NCBI RefSeq assembly: GCF_051131705.1 | Contig: NZ_CP180316.1 | Coordinates: 1,612,001 to 1,676,000 of the forward strand | From: Arthrobacter_M sp030063245 | GTDB lineage: Bacteria; Actinomycetota; Actinomycetes; Actinomycetales; Micrococcaceae | DNA length: 64,000 nucleotides | Direction: 5' to 3' | Made by a program: the position numbers and the translations under genes | The notes under the pieces: model-generated | Told to the model about the DNA's origin: nothing | Seen by the model: only the letters and a program-made list of their open reading frames with translations | Databases searched by the model: none | Shown here: one piece after another, positions 28,149 to 37,342 of the stretch | How the letters are laid out: every line of letters begins with the position of its first letter | How positions within the stretch are numbered: the first letter of the stretch is position 1

Positions 28149-28438
28149 TACCGCTGCTCCCGCGCGAAGTAAGCGGCCGCTTTTTTTAAGAAGAGAGTCT
28201 CGGCTCGAAGCTCCTGATTTTCCCTCTCGAGCTCCTTCAAGCGAGCCCGTTCCGGCAACGTCAGGTCCGTCTCGGTGCCCCCGTTGGCCTCACGGTATTT
28301 GTTCAGCCAGTTGCGCAGAGTCTCGGGGCCGACACCGTAAGCGGTGGCAACATCCCTGATGGGTCTGGACGTGTTGATCACCTCACGACACAACTCGTCT
28401 TTGAACTCCTGGGTGAAACGCCGGCGTGCTGCAGTCAT
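28148..28438 (-). CDS. IS3 OrfA, HTH protein
   Basis: This 96-aa product starts at ATG 28438. It contains a HTH_Tnp_1 helix-turn-helix (RRRFTQEFKDELCREVI, then IRDVATAYGVGPETLRNWLN) and a leucine-zipper-like helix (ERARLKELERENQELRAE) used for multimerisation. The 3' end holds the slippery run of seven A residues followed by G, 33 nt before its TAG stop, which would shift ribosomes into orfB. Confidence 0.9.
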   Translation of the reverse strand: MTAARRRFTQEFKDELCREVINTSRPIRDVATAYGVGPETLRNWLNKYREANGGTETDLTLPERARLKELERENQELRAETLFLKKAAAYFAREQR

Positions 28439-28507
28439 GCTGATCTCTACTTTCAGTAGACCCCCATTTTAAGAGGGCCCACTGTCCGAAAACTCCACAG
28501 CAGCTCA

Positions 28508-28971
28508 AACCTTCCAAGGAATGGCTAAGACGACTCCAGCAGCTGCAGAGCTTCATGGCAGAAACCAGCAGGACACCCGTCACAACCGGCCACACAAAGA
28601 TTGAAAGAGGCCTCGCCCACTGGTTGAGCAGGCAACGCGTGCAGGAGCGCCATTTACAGCTCACTGAGTCGCAGCAAAAAGCCTTGGATGATACAGGGGA
28701 GTGGAGAACCACCGTCCGGGAACTACAGGACACTGCCCGCTGGTACTACAGACTCGGCCAGACGCAACAGTTCCTCAAAGATCAGATCCGTTGGCCCCGC
28801 TACCACGGCTTCGACACTGAAGAAGAACGGGTTCTGGGTGTCTGGCTGCATGGTCAACGGCATAACAAACACCGGCGGCTGATATCCCCGGAACAGGGCC
28901 ACCAGCTAGATAAAACGCTCCCCGGCTGGGACCAGCCACACCGCGGACCTGTCATCATAAGCCCATCGTAA
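28508..28971 (+). pseudogene. Helicase-associated-domain protein, 3' part (split by IS3)
   Basis: This is the continuation of the gene begun at 27012, after the second AAC copy. It has a HA (helicase-associated) domain signature: ARWYYRLGQTQQFL, then PRYHGFDTEEERVLGVWLHG, QRHNKHRRLISPEQ and LPGWD before the end. In actinobacteria such DNA-binding HA repeats occur alone or fused to SF2 helicases. An internal ATG (28555) could start a shortened 138-aa protein with the HA domain intact, so residual function cannot be excluded. Confidence 0.7.
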
Positions 28972-28987
28972 TTGGTATTCGTGCCCG

Positions 28988-29491
28988 TCAGTTTCGGCCG
29001 TCTCGTCCGTTGGACTGATCACCTTTGAATGAGGAAAGCTTTGGCTCTTTTCTTAGTGGCTTCGAGGGTAGACGACCCTTCACTATTTCGGCTAAACGGT
29101 GCGCCGCAGCCAGGGAGTCCTCGTGTTCCCAGATGCGGACTACGAGCCAGCCATGCTCAGCGAGGGCACGATTTGTCTCTTGATCCCGCGCAACGTTGCC
29201 AGAGATCTTGTCTGACCAAAAAATGGAACGCTGGACTGCGGGTCTGTAGTGCTCGGGGCAGCGGTGCCAGAAGCAACCGTCAACCATTACGGCAACCCTG
29301 GCCCTCAGGAAGGCGATGTCGGCGGTTCGCCGCAACTTGGGGACTGGCCGAAAATTGACCCTGTATCCTCCCAACCCAAGAGAACGCAGGGCCTTCCTGA
29401 GTGCGACTTCAGGTTTAGTGTCCCCGGCTCGGACCTTCGCCATACGGCTACTGACCAGCGGATCGATTTCGACGGGATTCTCTTCATTCAC
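28988..29491 (-). CDS. vsr: Very short patch repair endonuclease (Vsr)
   Basis: This 167-aa protein starts at GTG 29491 behind AAGGAG. It nicks 5' of the T in T:G mismatches made when 5-methylcytosine deaminates. The sequence follows the Vsr family along its length: STRMAKVRAGDTKPEV-like start (SSRMAKVRAGDTKPEVALRK), YRVNFRPVPKLRRTADIAF with the catalytic Asp, VMVDGCFWHRCPEHY with the metal/structural His and Cys, and GWLVVRIWEHE. It is divergent from the ATPase operon and protects the genome from the mutagenic effect of the Dcm-type methyltransferase at 36128-37342. Confidence 0.92.
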   Translation of the reverse strand: MNEENPVEIDPLVSSRMAKVRAGDTKPEVALRKALRSLGLGGYRVNFRPVPKLRRTADIAFLRARVAVMVDGCFWHRCPEHYRPAVQRSIFWSDKISGNVARDQETNRALAEHGWLVVRIWEHEDSLAAAHRLAEIVKGRLPSKPLRKEPKLSSFKGDQSNGRDGRN

Positions 29492-29859
29492 CCGGCGGTG
29501 CTCCTTCCACTCCCGTCATGGACATCTCTCTAACAAGCGTGCGCCTCTGCCTACAGCTTCGACAGCCGCCACCAACTCTCACGACCACGTGGTCGGCAAG
29601 GACCTAAGCGTTCGTTGCTGGCCTACCCGAACCACCTCGCAGCCCCCGGATGCCGAAATCCCGACTAACAAGGCCGTGAGGTGTACTGGAACCGAGAATC
29701 GACCATCGGCTCGATGGCCTGCCAGGGGACTCCAATGGTCAACAGCGTCGGTTGGAGGACCGACACCGGAAACTTGTCAGATCTAGACGTTATGCTGGAG
29801 ATCCATCGTGCTTTGGGGAAAGTGGACTCCACTGCTACTGCCTAAGAAAGAAGTGGCTT
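29492..29859. other. Divergent promoter region between vsr and the ATPase operon
   Basis: No gene is convincing in these 370 bp. The region separates the divergent vsr gene from the MORC-like ATPase operon and must carry both promoters. The downstream frame is technically open to TTG 29752, but that part has no homologue-like sequence. Confidence 0.35.
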
Positions 29860-32181
29860 GTGGATATTACACCCTCACCCCGGATATTGCGCATGCTCGG
29901 GGAAATCGAGTTCGCCGAGTGGCAGTGCATAGCGGAACTCATTGACAATGCCTTCGATGATTTCACCGAAATCCTCAAATCAGGCATGGCTTGGCCAGGC
30001 GGTTTCAGAGTGAGTGTGGCGCTCCCGGACGTTAGAGGCCGGCTGGAGGATGCGGAAGTCATGATTCAGGATTCTGGTCGCGGGATGAGCCGGGCAGCGC
30101 TCGAAAATGCCGTTCGTGCCGGCTGGTCGAGCAATGACCGTTGGGACAAATTGGGGCTCTTCGGCATGGGGTTCAACGTAAGCACCGCACGTCTCGGTGG
30201 CAGGACGCAGGTCCTCACGACCCAAGCTGGGGATCCGGAATGGACCGGTGTTGAAATCGATCTGGGAAGAATCAACCAGGATTTTCAGGCTAAGGATCTG
30301 AGCGAGGCCAAAACTGATCTGAGTGAACATGGAACCAAGATCATCATCGGACAGCTTAAAACGCGGCATGCTCAATGGCTCCAACGCAATGCAACCCAGC
30401 TCCGCGAAGTACTTGGCCGCACATACAGCTGGATTCTGGACTCGTCCCCCATCGAACTCTGGGTAGGAGGTGTACAGGTCCGTCCACGGCGTGCCTGCGT
30501 CTGGGGAGAAGACCGCTACGTTACCTATGGTTCCGGGAAAAACACCGAACAGATCCCCGCTGTCATCAAAATCGATCAACCGTACAGCGCCGCGGATGCG
30601 TGCGGTCAATGCGGAAATTGGCAAGAGATCGGCTACAACACGTGCCAGGAGTGCGCTTCTCCCATCCTGCAGACACGTGAACGGCGTATCCACGGCTGGC
30701 TCGGGATCCAACGTCATCTGGACAAACGTGAGTACGGCGTCGACTTCCTTCGTAACGGCCGGAAGATTCTCCAGTTCGATAAGAAAGTCTTCGACTGGAC
30801 TGACCCCAATGATCCTGTCGCCGGAACCACCCCTGAGTACCCCGTGGAACTGGTGCATATGGGTGGCCGCATCGTCGGCGAGATCCATCTCGACCACGTT
30901 CCTGTCACCTACAGCAAGGACGCGTTCGAGTACAGCGACCGTAGCTGGCGGGGAGCGATGGACTTTCTAAGGGGACAAGGACCGCTGCTGCCCAAATCTG
31001 CGGAACGTCTCGGCTATCCAAGGAATACGAGTCCGCTCGCCCGGCTCGTGGAAGGTTACCGGCGGGTCGATGCGGGCAGGCGGAATCTCGTCCCCGGCGA
31101 CGGCAAGGGCCCCATCCACAACCAGACGCGCGAATGGGCGCGGCACTTTTGGGCTGGCGTACCGGAGTATCAAACAGACGCGAAGTGGTGGGAAGCGGTA
31201 GAGAGCCACGAGAGTCGCAAGAACTCTGACAAGGTGGCCACCGCGACTGAAGGATCACCGGATCAAGCTGACGTGGATGCTGTATTGGCGGCCCTTGGGG
31301 GGATTACCACCGCCATGCCTGAGGCGCCGGAGGAAGCTGGGCGGGAGGCGGCGAAAGTTGCCCCGCCCAATGAAACGGTGCAGGAACGACTGGATCGCCT
31401 CGCCGTCGATTCCGTAAACATTCCTGAGCTCTCCCGCACGTTCGGCTTGCCCGAACTGGGATCATTGGACGTTGAAACCTTTGCCTCAAAGACGACTCCC
31501 TTGCTTGACGAACTGGGCAACCGCACACCGGTGTGGCTAAAACTCGGTGCTGGACGCGCAGCCAAGGCGTTTCTCGATCCCAAACACCCGCTTTTTGCGC
31601 GTTTTGGTGCTACCTATGCTGACGCATTGCTCATGGAGGTGGCTCCTCTGATGAAAGTCCGCGCGGAGACTACGCTGAGCCTCACCCAGATCATCGCTGA
31701 ACTCCGCACGGCTTGTCTAATAGATACCGCGATCGACTTTGCCACTATCAAAGGCCAGGCGTACGACCTGGTCCTTGAGATCCGGATGCTGGTCTCAAAG
31801 CAGGTTGAGGGCGAACCCCAGCGCGCAGTTCAATATCTCACCCCCGACGAGCGCACCACGATCGAAAACGGCATAGTCAGCGAGGGTGGTCAATACACGT
31901 CTGACGTATGGAAGGACGGAACCTTCCTCCTGTACGCACCCCCGCTCTACCTCGTTAAGCTCCTGGAGTCATGGCCTGAAGCCTTCATGGATGGCAAGGT
32001 GTTCCGCGGGCCGTACTCTTCCCTGGCGTCACCCGCCACCCAGCGGTTGAGCGTGGCTAAGGTTGTTGGCTATCTCAACGATCTTGCCACCGTCCTGACC
32101 GCACAGACGACCCCTTCGGTGGCGCAGCTTCAGCGCATCCGATGGAGTTGCGACCTGCTCTCCAATGAACTTTCTGGATAA
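29860..32181 (+). CDS. GHKL-family (MORC-like) ATPase of a restriction locus
   Basis: The protein is ~773 aa from GTG 29860, chosen because VDITPSPRILRMLGE is where family members begin. The HSP90/GHKL ATP-binding fold is clear: N-box ELIDNAFDDF (~26-35), G1 box IQDSGRGMS (~68-77) and G2 box LGLFGMGFNVST (~94-105). Around residues 248-265 is a zinc ribbon, CGQCGNWQEIGYNTCQEC, inserted in the transducer region. The rest is alpha-helical with a Glu/Ala-rich linker. MORC/MutL-like ATPases of this kind are known in prokaryotic restriction-modification neighbourhoods. The stop overlaps the next start by 1 base (TAATG). Confidence 0.85.
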   Translation: MDITPSPRILRMLGEIEFAEWQCIAELIDNAFDDFTEILKSGMAWPGGFRVSVALPDVRGRLEDAEVMIQDSGRGMSRAALENAVRAGWSSNDRWDKLGLFGMGFNVSTARLGGRTQVLTTQAGDPEWTGVEIDLGRINQDFQAKDLSEAKTDLSEHGTKIIIGQLKTRHAQWLQRNATQLREVLGRTYSWILDSSPIELWVGGVQVRPRRACVWGEDRYVTYGSGKNTEQIPAVIKIDQPYSAADACGQCGNWQEIGYNTCQECASPILQTRERRIHGWLGIQRHLDKREYGVDFLRNGRKILQFDKKVFDWTDPNDPVAGTTPEYPVELVHMGGRIVGEIHLDHVPVTYSKDAFEYSDRSWRGAMDFLRGQGPLLPKSAERLGYPRNTSPLARLVEGYRRVDAGRRNLVPGDGKGPIHNQTREWARHFWAGVPEYQTDAKWWEAVESHESRKNSDKVATATEGSPDQADVDAVLAALGGITTAMPEAPEEAGREAAKVAPPNETVQERLDRLAVDSVNIPELSRTFGLPELGSLDVETFASKTTPLLDELGNRTPVWLKLGAGRAAKAFLDPKHPLFARFGATYADALLMEVAPLMKVRAETTLSLTQIIAELRTACLIDTAIDFATIKGQAYDLVLEIRMLVSKQVEGEPQRAVQYLTPDERTTIENGIVSEGGQYTSDVWKDGTFLLYAPPLYLVKLLESWPEAFMDGKVFRGPYSSLASPATQRLSVAKVVGYLNDLATVLTAQTTPSVAQLQRIRWSCDLLSNELSG

Positions 32182-33842
32182 TGACCAGCTTCCTTAGCGC
32201 CGAAGCGCTCCTGGCCCGGGGACCCGTTGGTTTGACCCTTGCGGTGGAGCGCGCGTTGTGGCATTTGGGGTTCTCGGATGTCCGAGTGATTGACGGTGCG
32301 AATGATCACGGAGCTGACATCCTTGCCGTACGGGATCGGGCGCAGTGGGTTGTGCAATGCAAATGGTCTAGTCGTGGGCCTGTCGACCGTACGGGCGTTG
32401 ATGATATCGAACGCGCCCGGACACGATATGGCGCGGATCAGGCAGTTATCGCAACCAATACTAGCCTCAATAGGCCGGCTCTTGAGCGTCTTGCGGCCCT
32501 CGGGGGAGTCGGAATACGGACCTTCGTCTGGCACGGTGCGACCCTGAGCAAGATTTGGTCTGAAATGCCGGATCGGGTTCCTCAACGCTATGCGCTCCGC
32601 CCCTATCAGGAGAGCGCAGTCGAAGCCATCGAACGTGACCTGGTACGCGCGGGACGCGCGCTCTTAATTCTCGCAACCGGCTTGGGCAAGACAGTCGTAG
32701 GAGGCGAGGTGATCCGCCGCCACCTCGAGGTAGATCCCAGCGCCAGAGTTCTAATCGTTGCGCATATGAAGGAGCTAGTCGATCAACTGGAGAAGGCCAT
32801 TTGGGGTCATCTGGACAAGAACACGCCCACTCAGGCTCTTCACAGTGATAGCAAGGCCCGCTCCTTGGACGGGGTAACCGTCGCCACCGTGGACTCCGCC
32901 CTTACGGCTGTTAAGTCTGGATACCGCCCCGGGCTGATCATGGTTGACGAGACACATCATATGGGTGAGGAGGGCATGTTTTCGGAGCTGTTGGACCTTT
33001 GCCCTGACTCACAACAGTTCGGTGTCACGGCAACGCCCTGGCGGGGCGACAAGTTCGACATTACGGACAGATTTGGTCCTTCATCCTACAGCTTAGGCAT
33101 CGCCGAAGGCATGTCCCAGGGCTACCTGGCAAAAATCGATTATCGGATGTATGTCGACAACCTCGACTGGGACTTCGTGAAATCCGCCAGTGAACACGGG
33201 TATTCGTTGCGCGAGCTGAACCGGGCGTTGTTCCTGCCTCAACGGGACGAACAGATAATTGATGAGCTGCGCATCGCATGGCATCAGACCAGGCAGCCGC
33301 GGGCGATCCTGTTCTGCCAGACGATCGACCATGCTGAGCGTATTGCCCAGCTGCTCAAGACGGCCGACCCGGCTTGGCAAAATGCGGCATACCTTCATAG
33401 CGGACTTCATCGACAAAAACGTCAAATCCTGCTGAACGCATTCCGGATGGGCCGCGTACCAATTATTACCTGCGTCGATGTGTTCAACGAGGGCGTCGAT
33501 GTCCCGGATGTCAACCTAATAGGATTTCTGCGGGTGACCCACAGCCGCCGAATTTTCGTCCAACAGCTGGGGCGGGGACTACGCCTGCGTGAAGGCAAGG
33601 ACTCCCTGCGGGTTCTGGACTTTGTCACGGATATCCGCCGTGTGGCCGCGACCTTGAATCTGAAGCGGTCACTGGAGACTTTAGAAACGGAGGAACTGGC
33701 CCTACCGAGTGCCTCTTCCGTAACTTTCAATGACACGCCTGCAGGATCTCTATTGAATTACTGGATAGAGGATGCCGCAAGCCTGGAGACCGCATCCGAT
33801 GAGGTTCAGCTGAACTTCCCTTCGCCGATAGGGCTTGACTGA
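32181..33842 (+). CDS. Mrr-like nuclease fused to SF2 helicase
   Basis: This 553-aa protein starts with ATG 32181. Residues ~20-120 are a restriction-endonuclease-like domain with GANDHGADILAV (Asp46) and VVQCKWSS (Gln59/Lys61), the Mrr-type D-QxK signature. The remainder is an SF2 helicase: Q-like YALRPYQESAVEAI, Walker A ATGLGKTVVGGE, DEAH-type box MVDETHHMG, SAT-like VTATPWRGD, and motif VI FVQQLGRGLRLREG. It presumably translocates on and cleaves DNA together with the GHKL ATPase. The next gene follows after 3 bp. Confidence 0.9.
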   Translation: MTSFLSAEALLARGPVGLTLAVERALWHLGFSDVRVIDGANDHGADILAVRDRAQWVVQCKWSSRGPVDRTGVDDIERARTRYGADQAVIATNTSLNRPALERLAALGGVGIRTFVWHGATLSKIWSEMPDRVPQRYALRPYQESAVEAIERDLVRAGRALLILATGLGKTVVGGEVIRRHLEVDPSARVLIVAHMKELVDQLEKAIWGHLDKNTPTQALHSDSKARSLDGVTVATVDSALTAVKSGYRPGLIMVDETHHMGEEGMFSELLDLCPDSQQFGVTATPWRGDKFDITDRFGPSSYSLGIAEGMSQGYLAKIDYRMYVDNLDWDFVKSASEHGYSLRELNRALFLPQRDEQIIDELRIAWHQTRQPRAILFCQTIDHAERIAQLLKTADPAWQNAAYLHSGLHRQKRQILLNAFRMGRVPIITCVDVFNEGVDVPDVNLIGFLRVTHSRRIFVQQLGRGLRLREGKDSLRVLDFVTDIRRVAATLNLKRSLETLETEELALPSASSVTFNDTPAGSLLNYWIEDAASLETASDEVQLNFPSPIGLD

Positions 33843-33845
33843 ACG

Positions 33846-34436
33846 ATGGCGGGATTGCTTCCGGAAAAGATCGAACTTGAGGTTGTGACCCACTTATTCG
33901 CTGACGCCGAGCGCCTGAAATGGACGCATATGAACCTGACGGAACGGTCGAGACAGTACAAGGAATGGTTGCTGGACCCGCGCATCGGGGGGACTCTTTG
34001 CCGATTCATGGCCAGCGAGGAAGCCCGCGTATGGATCAAAGACGGCCCCATGAAGGAGTTCGCGCGAGCCGTCCATGGCCAGGGGAAGTACGGGCACCTC
34101 ATAGCCAGACGCGCACCGTCGCCAGAGCATATCGTTCGGAAGGCCCTCGGTGACGAATGGCAGGTGATCCCGGGAAGTCAGAAAATAAAACCGTTGAGGG
34201 TCACTGCATATGGTGATGACGAGGAGATCACCTTTGCATGGGGTCCCGTACGCGATTACAAGCATCTCGTCTGGGCTGCATTGTCATCACTTGCCGGAGG
34301 CGAGACCCGGAGCTGGGTCTTGTGCCTTACAGCCTCCTTCGTCAATCCCACCCCAAGGAACGTGCAAGCCCACAACATCCGGTTGGCCGAGCGCTGCGGA
34401 CTGAAAGTAATCCATCTCTCACTGACGGAGGGGTAA
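33846..34436 (+). CDS. Conserved protein of the restriction operon, unknown function
   Basis: This 196-aa protein starts with ATG 33846, 3 bp after the helicase, and ends in a TAATG overlap with the next gene, so it is firmly embedded in the operon. The sequence is soluble and mixed alpha/beta with conserved-looking blocks (LDPRIGGTLCRFM, WIKDGPMKEFARA, YGHLIARR, and a C-terminal VLCLTASFVNPTPRNVQAHN). I recognise no catalytic motif. Strict co-location with the helicase and GHKL ATPase implies it is a subunit of the same system, perhaps a specificity or scaffold factor. Confidence 0.75.
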   Translation: MAGLLPEKIELEVVTHLFADAERLKWTHMNLTERSRQYKEWLLDPRIGGTLCRFMASEEARVWIKDGPMKEFARAVHGQGKYGHLIARRAPSPEHIVRKALGDEWQVIPGSQKIKPLRVTAYGDDEEITFAWGPVRDYKHLVWAALSSLAGGETRSWVLCLTASFVNPTPRNVQAHNIRLAERCGLKVIHLSLTEG

Positions 34437-35755
34437 TGACCAGCGACGAAACTTCGCAGGAAAACGTCGACTTCGTCGGGGCGATATGGCATGGCCTGGA
34501 CGCCCGTACTCGTAACATTCTGGAACTTCGGTTGCTGGGCTTCACGCTCGACGAAATAGGACAGGACCTGCTTGTCACGCGCGAACGCGTACGTCAGCTG
34601 GAAAAGAAGGGCCGGAACCTGCTGAAATCGGCAATTTCCCTGGTCCTTCCAACCCTCGCAGCCGAGCTGGACCGGTTGGCCGACGACGTCGGCGCCTTCA
34701 ATATCAACAGTGTGCAAGATACGGCTGAAACCAAATGCTCACATGGCATTGCTGCCTTTTTGCAGTCCATGGGGTATCAGCACTGCCAAGTGTGGGGGCG
34801 ACGATTTCCGGACTGGTGGGTGAAGGACCCCACTATCGTTCTCAGTTCACTCAGCGCGCTGATTGAGGATGCCCCGTTCAAGGGCGACGAGTTCGCTGAC
34901 CGTTGCTCATCGGCGAAGGTTCCTGCGGGCTTTCCTATTGAAGATGCCCTGACGGCACCGGGATCCGGGATTCTTCAAGACAAAAGCGGCGGCTGGATCC
35001 GCCGCTCCAGCAAGAGCGCAGACTCAGCTTATCTCTGGTTATCGGAGCGGGTGGAGCCGGCCGAGGCAGAAGAAATCGCCGCCGAAATCGGCGCTGTATC
35101 CGCCAGGGCGCTGTCGGAAGTGATGCGCAGAAATGACGCCCGTTTCACGCAGATTAGGCCAGAGGGAACATGGGCCCTCCGAGAATGGAGCCATCTCAGT
35201 GGCACTACCTATAGAGACGCCACGGAAGCCGTGATCGACGTCCTTCAGGACTTGGGTCCGCTGACCCTGCCGCAACTAACGGCGGAGACAATCCGCCGCT
35301 ATCCGGTCACCCCGTGGCGGGTAAACCAATGCATTTTCAGCTCAGACGTGGGGAAAACAGAAGACGGTACGTATGATCTCATCCGTCGCGGCGCTACGCC
35401 GATACTTTTGCAGGAGCCTGTCAAGCCGGAATATATGGCTGAGTCGGGTAATACGGTAGCAGTGAAACTTTCTGTCAACGCCGAGTTGTTGCGGGGCAGC
35501 GGAATCGGCGTCAACGTCTGGCTGACCTGGAAGTTGGGCCTTCATACTTATCCCTCTCATCTCGACTTCGATGGGGTTACCCCGGTCACCGTTCGCCGCC
35601 TCTCGGGCGGACCAAGTATCTCGAGCTTGCGGACTTTCGCGCAAGAATTCGGACTCCAAGAGGGATGCTCCCTATTCGTCATTTTCAACACCAACGTGAT
35701 GGTTGTGGAGCTTCGCCACGGCTGCGCTGCCGGCTGTCCCAACGGTCTTCCTTAG
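34436..35755 (+). CDS. Sigma-region-4-like HTH protein of the restriction operon
   Basis: ATG 34436 overlaps the previous stop (TAATG) and gives 439 aa. Residues ~24-63 (TRNILELRLLGFTLDEIG, then LLVTRERVRQLEKKGR) match sigma-70 region 4, a -35-binding helix-turn-helix. The remaining ~370 residues are not sigma-like; they contain possible winged-helix repeats (LTLPQLTAETIRRYPVTPW and RVEPAEAEEIAAEIGAVSA) and a beta-rich C-terminus. The lack of region 2 means it is not a complete sigma factor. It may recognise DNA for the nuclease or regulate the operon. Confidence 0.8.
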   Translation: MTSDETSQENVDFVGAIWHGLDARTRNILELRLLGFTLDEIGQDLLVTRERVRQLEKKGRNLLKSAISLVLPTLAAELDRLADDVGAFNINSVQDTAETKCSHGIAAFLQSMGYQHCQVWGRRFPDWWVKDPTIVLSSLSALIEDAPFKGDEFADRCSSAKVPAGFPIEDALTAPGSGILQDKSGGWIRRSSKSADSAYLWLSERVEPAEAEEIAAEIGAVSARALSEVMRRNDARFTQIRPEGTWALREWSHLSGTTYRDATEAVIDVLQDLGPLTLPQLTAETIRRYPVTPWRVNQCIFSSDVGKTEDGTYDLIRRGATPILLQEPVKPEYMAESGNTVAVKLSVNAELLRGSGIGVNVWLTWKLGLHTYPSHLDFDGVTPVTVRRLSGGPSISSLRTFAQEFGLQEGCSLFVIFNTNVMVVELRHGCAAGCPNGLP

Positions 35756-35872
35756 CTCACCGGACTTCCAAGTCAACCCGCTAAGGCTGATCCCGCCACC
35801 GTCCCGGCATGCTCAAGGACGCCTCATCCGTCCTGTCGGACGGACGCCATTGCTTCAGGGGAGAATAAGTCC

Positions 35873-36088
35873 GTGGAAGATCATGATGACGCGTACCGAG
35901 GCGCTCCTGCGCTGGGAATCTTCCACTCGGTTCAGACGAGAGATGCTGTGGCTCAGACAAGGGATGGGTGGCCATATTTTGAGGCCAATCCGCGCGGAAA
36001 CGATGCACGGGGTGAGCCGTTGTTTGAGATCAGGTTCGGGGACGGTGAGTGGATGCTCGTGGTGCAATCTGATCTGACACCCTTATGA
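35873..36088 (+). CDS. Small hypothetical protein (71 aa) between operon halves
   Basis: GTG 35873 follows a good ribosome-binding site (aggggagaa, 35857-35865). The 71-aa acidic product (RDGWPYFEANPRGNDA, then EPLFEIRFGDGEWML) reads like a compact folded domain. It lies 117 bp after the sigma-like gene and 39 bp before the cytosine methyltransferase. Small proteins ahead of methyltransferase genes are often controllers, but no HTH is visible here, so the role is unknown. Confidence 0.5.
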   Translation: MEDHDDAYRGAPALGIFHSVQTRDAVAQTRDGWPYFEANPRGNDARGEPLFEIRFGDGEWMLVVQSDLTPL

Positions 36089-36127
36089 AGGCAAAAGAGC
36101 ACGGCAGCTTTCGGCTACGATATTCGA

Positions 36128-37342
36128 ATGCGATCAGTTGAACTCTTTGCCGGCGCCGGTGGACTAGCTTTGGGATGCGAGCTGGCAGGGTTCAACTCTG
36201 TCAAGACCGTCGAATGGGACCGCTGGGCGTGCGACACCATGCGCGAGAACAAGGCGCATCAATACCCACTCGTAGCTGACTGGGACGTCGTTGAATCGGA
36301 CGTCCGATTGGTCGACTGGTCCGGTGTTGACGAAATCGATTTGGTCGCCGGAGGACCGCCCTGCCAGCCTTTCAGCATGGGCGGGAAAGCACGGTCCGCC
36401 GACGACAAGCGGGATATGTTCCCTGCGGCAACGGAGGTCATTCGTGAGCTCAAGCCCCGTGCGTTCATACTCGAGAACGTTCGGGGCCTGACCCGATCGG
36501 CATTCAGCAACTACTTTTCCTACATTCAATTGCGTCTGGCTCATCCGCTCATGGTTGCCCGCGACGCAGAAACCTGGGCCGATCACTACGCGCGACTACA
36601 GGCTGAGCACACTTCCGGTCACAACGAGGATCTTGAATACCAACTGGTTCCTACACTGGTAAACGCCGCTGATTACGGAGTTCCCCAGCAGCGACACAGG
36701 GTGTTTCTTGTGGGATTCCGCTCAGATCAGGAAGCCGAGTGGTCCTTCCCTGCTCCCACGCACTCCTACGATGCTCTGCTCCATGATCAGTGGGTGACAG
36801 GCGCATATTGGGAACGACACAAGGTCCCTGTCAGTAAACGTCCACTGCTCACTGATCGCGAGAATCGGAGGGTGGAAGGGCTTAGGAAACTGACACAGAG
36901 TGAGTTGGGAGGCCGCCCGTGGCGAACGGTCCGTGACGCATTTGAAGATCTTCCGGAGCCGACGGTCAAGGGCTCAAGGGTCCATTTGAATCATTTGCTG
37001 CAACCTGGGGCGAAGGCCTATCCGGGCCACACCGGAAGTCCCTTGGACCTCCCAGCCAAGGCACTGAAAGCAGGAGGACACGGCGTTCCGGGAGGCGAGA
37101 ACATGTTGCGCAGAGTTGACGGCACAGTCCGCTATTTCACAATCCGGGAAAGTGCCCGCCTGCAAACTTTCCCGGACCGCTACGAACTCCACGGCGCCTG
37201 GGGTGAAGCCATGCGCCAGCTCGGAAACGCGGTACCTGTAAAGCTTGCCCAGGTCGTTGCCGGAAGTGTCGCACAACATCTCGCGATGGCCGAGTTCCGC
37301 GCCAATATGCTGGCGCAGGACGCGCTGCAACCCGCCCTATGA
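36128..37342 (+). CDS. dcm: DNA cytosine-5 methyltransferase (Dcm family)
   Basis: This 404-aa C5 methyltransferase contains all main motifs: I FAGAGGLALG (7-16), IV GGPPCQPFS (75-83, catalytic Cys79), VI ENVRG (116-120), VIII QQRHRVFLVG, IX RESARLQTFP and X QLGNAVPVKL. It transfers a methyl group from SAM to cytosine in its target. The gene overlaps the Eco29kI-type endonuclease by ATGA, forming a classic restriction-modification pair; if specificity follows Eco29kI the target is CCGCGG. That specificity is inference from the partner. Confidence 0.93.
   Translation: MRSVELFAGAGGLALGCELAGFNSVKTVEWDRWACDTMRENKAHQYPLVADWDVVESDVRLVDWSGVDEIDLVAGGPPCQPFSMGGKARSADDKRDMFPAATEVIRELKPRAFILENVRGLTRSAFSNYFSYIQLRLAHPLMVARDAETWADHYARLQAEHTSGHNEDLEYQLVPTLVNAADYGVPQQRHRVFLVGFRSDQEAEWSFPAPTHSYDALLHDQWVTGAYWERHKVPVSKRPLLTDRENRRVEGLRKLTQSELGGRPWRTVRDAFEDLPEPTVKGSRVHLNHLLQPGAKAYPGHTGSPLDLPAKALKAGGHGVPGGENMLRRVDGTVRYFTIRESARLQTFPDRYELHGAWGEAMRQLGNAVPVKLAQVVAGSVAQHLAMAEFRANMLAQDALQPAL

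Larger units (their letters stand above)
27211..28507 (-). mobile_element. IS3-family insertion sequence, complete, AAC target duplication
   Basis: The element is 1,297 bp and ends in imperfect inverted repeats: left TGAGCTGCCGCGAGGAATTC at 27211, and the right end, read inward, TGAGCTGCTGTGGAGTTTTC. Both ends begin 5'-TG as in IS3 members. AAC is duplicated at 27208-27210 and 28508-28510. It carries orfA and orfB on the minus strand with a slippery A7 run between them, and it inserted into a helicase-associated-domain gene. Confidence 0.9.
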
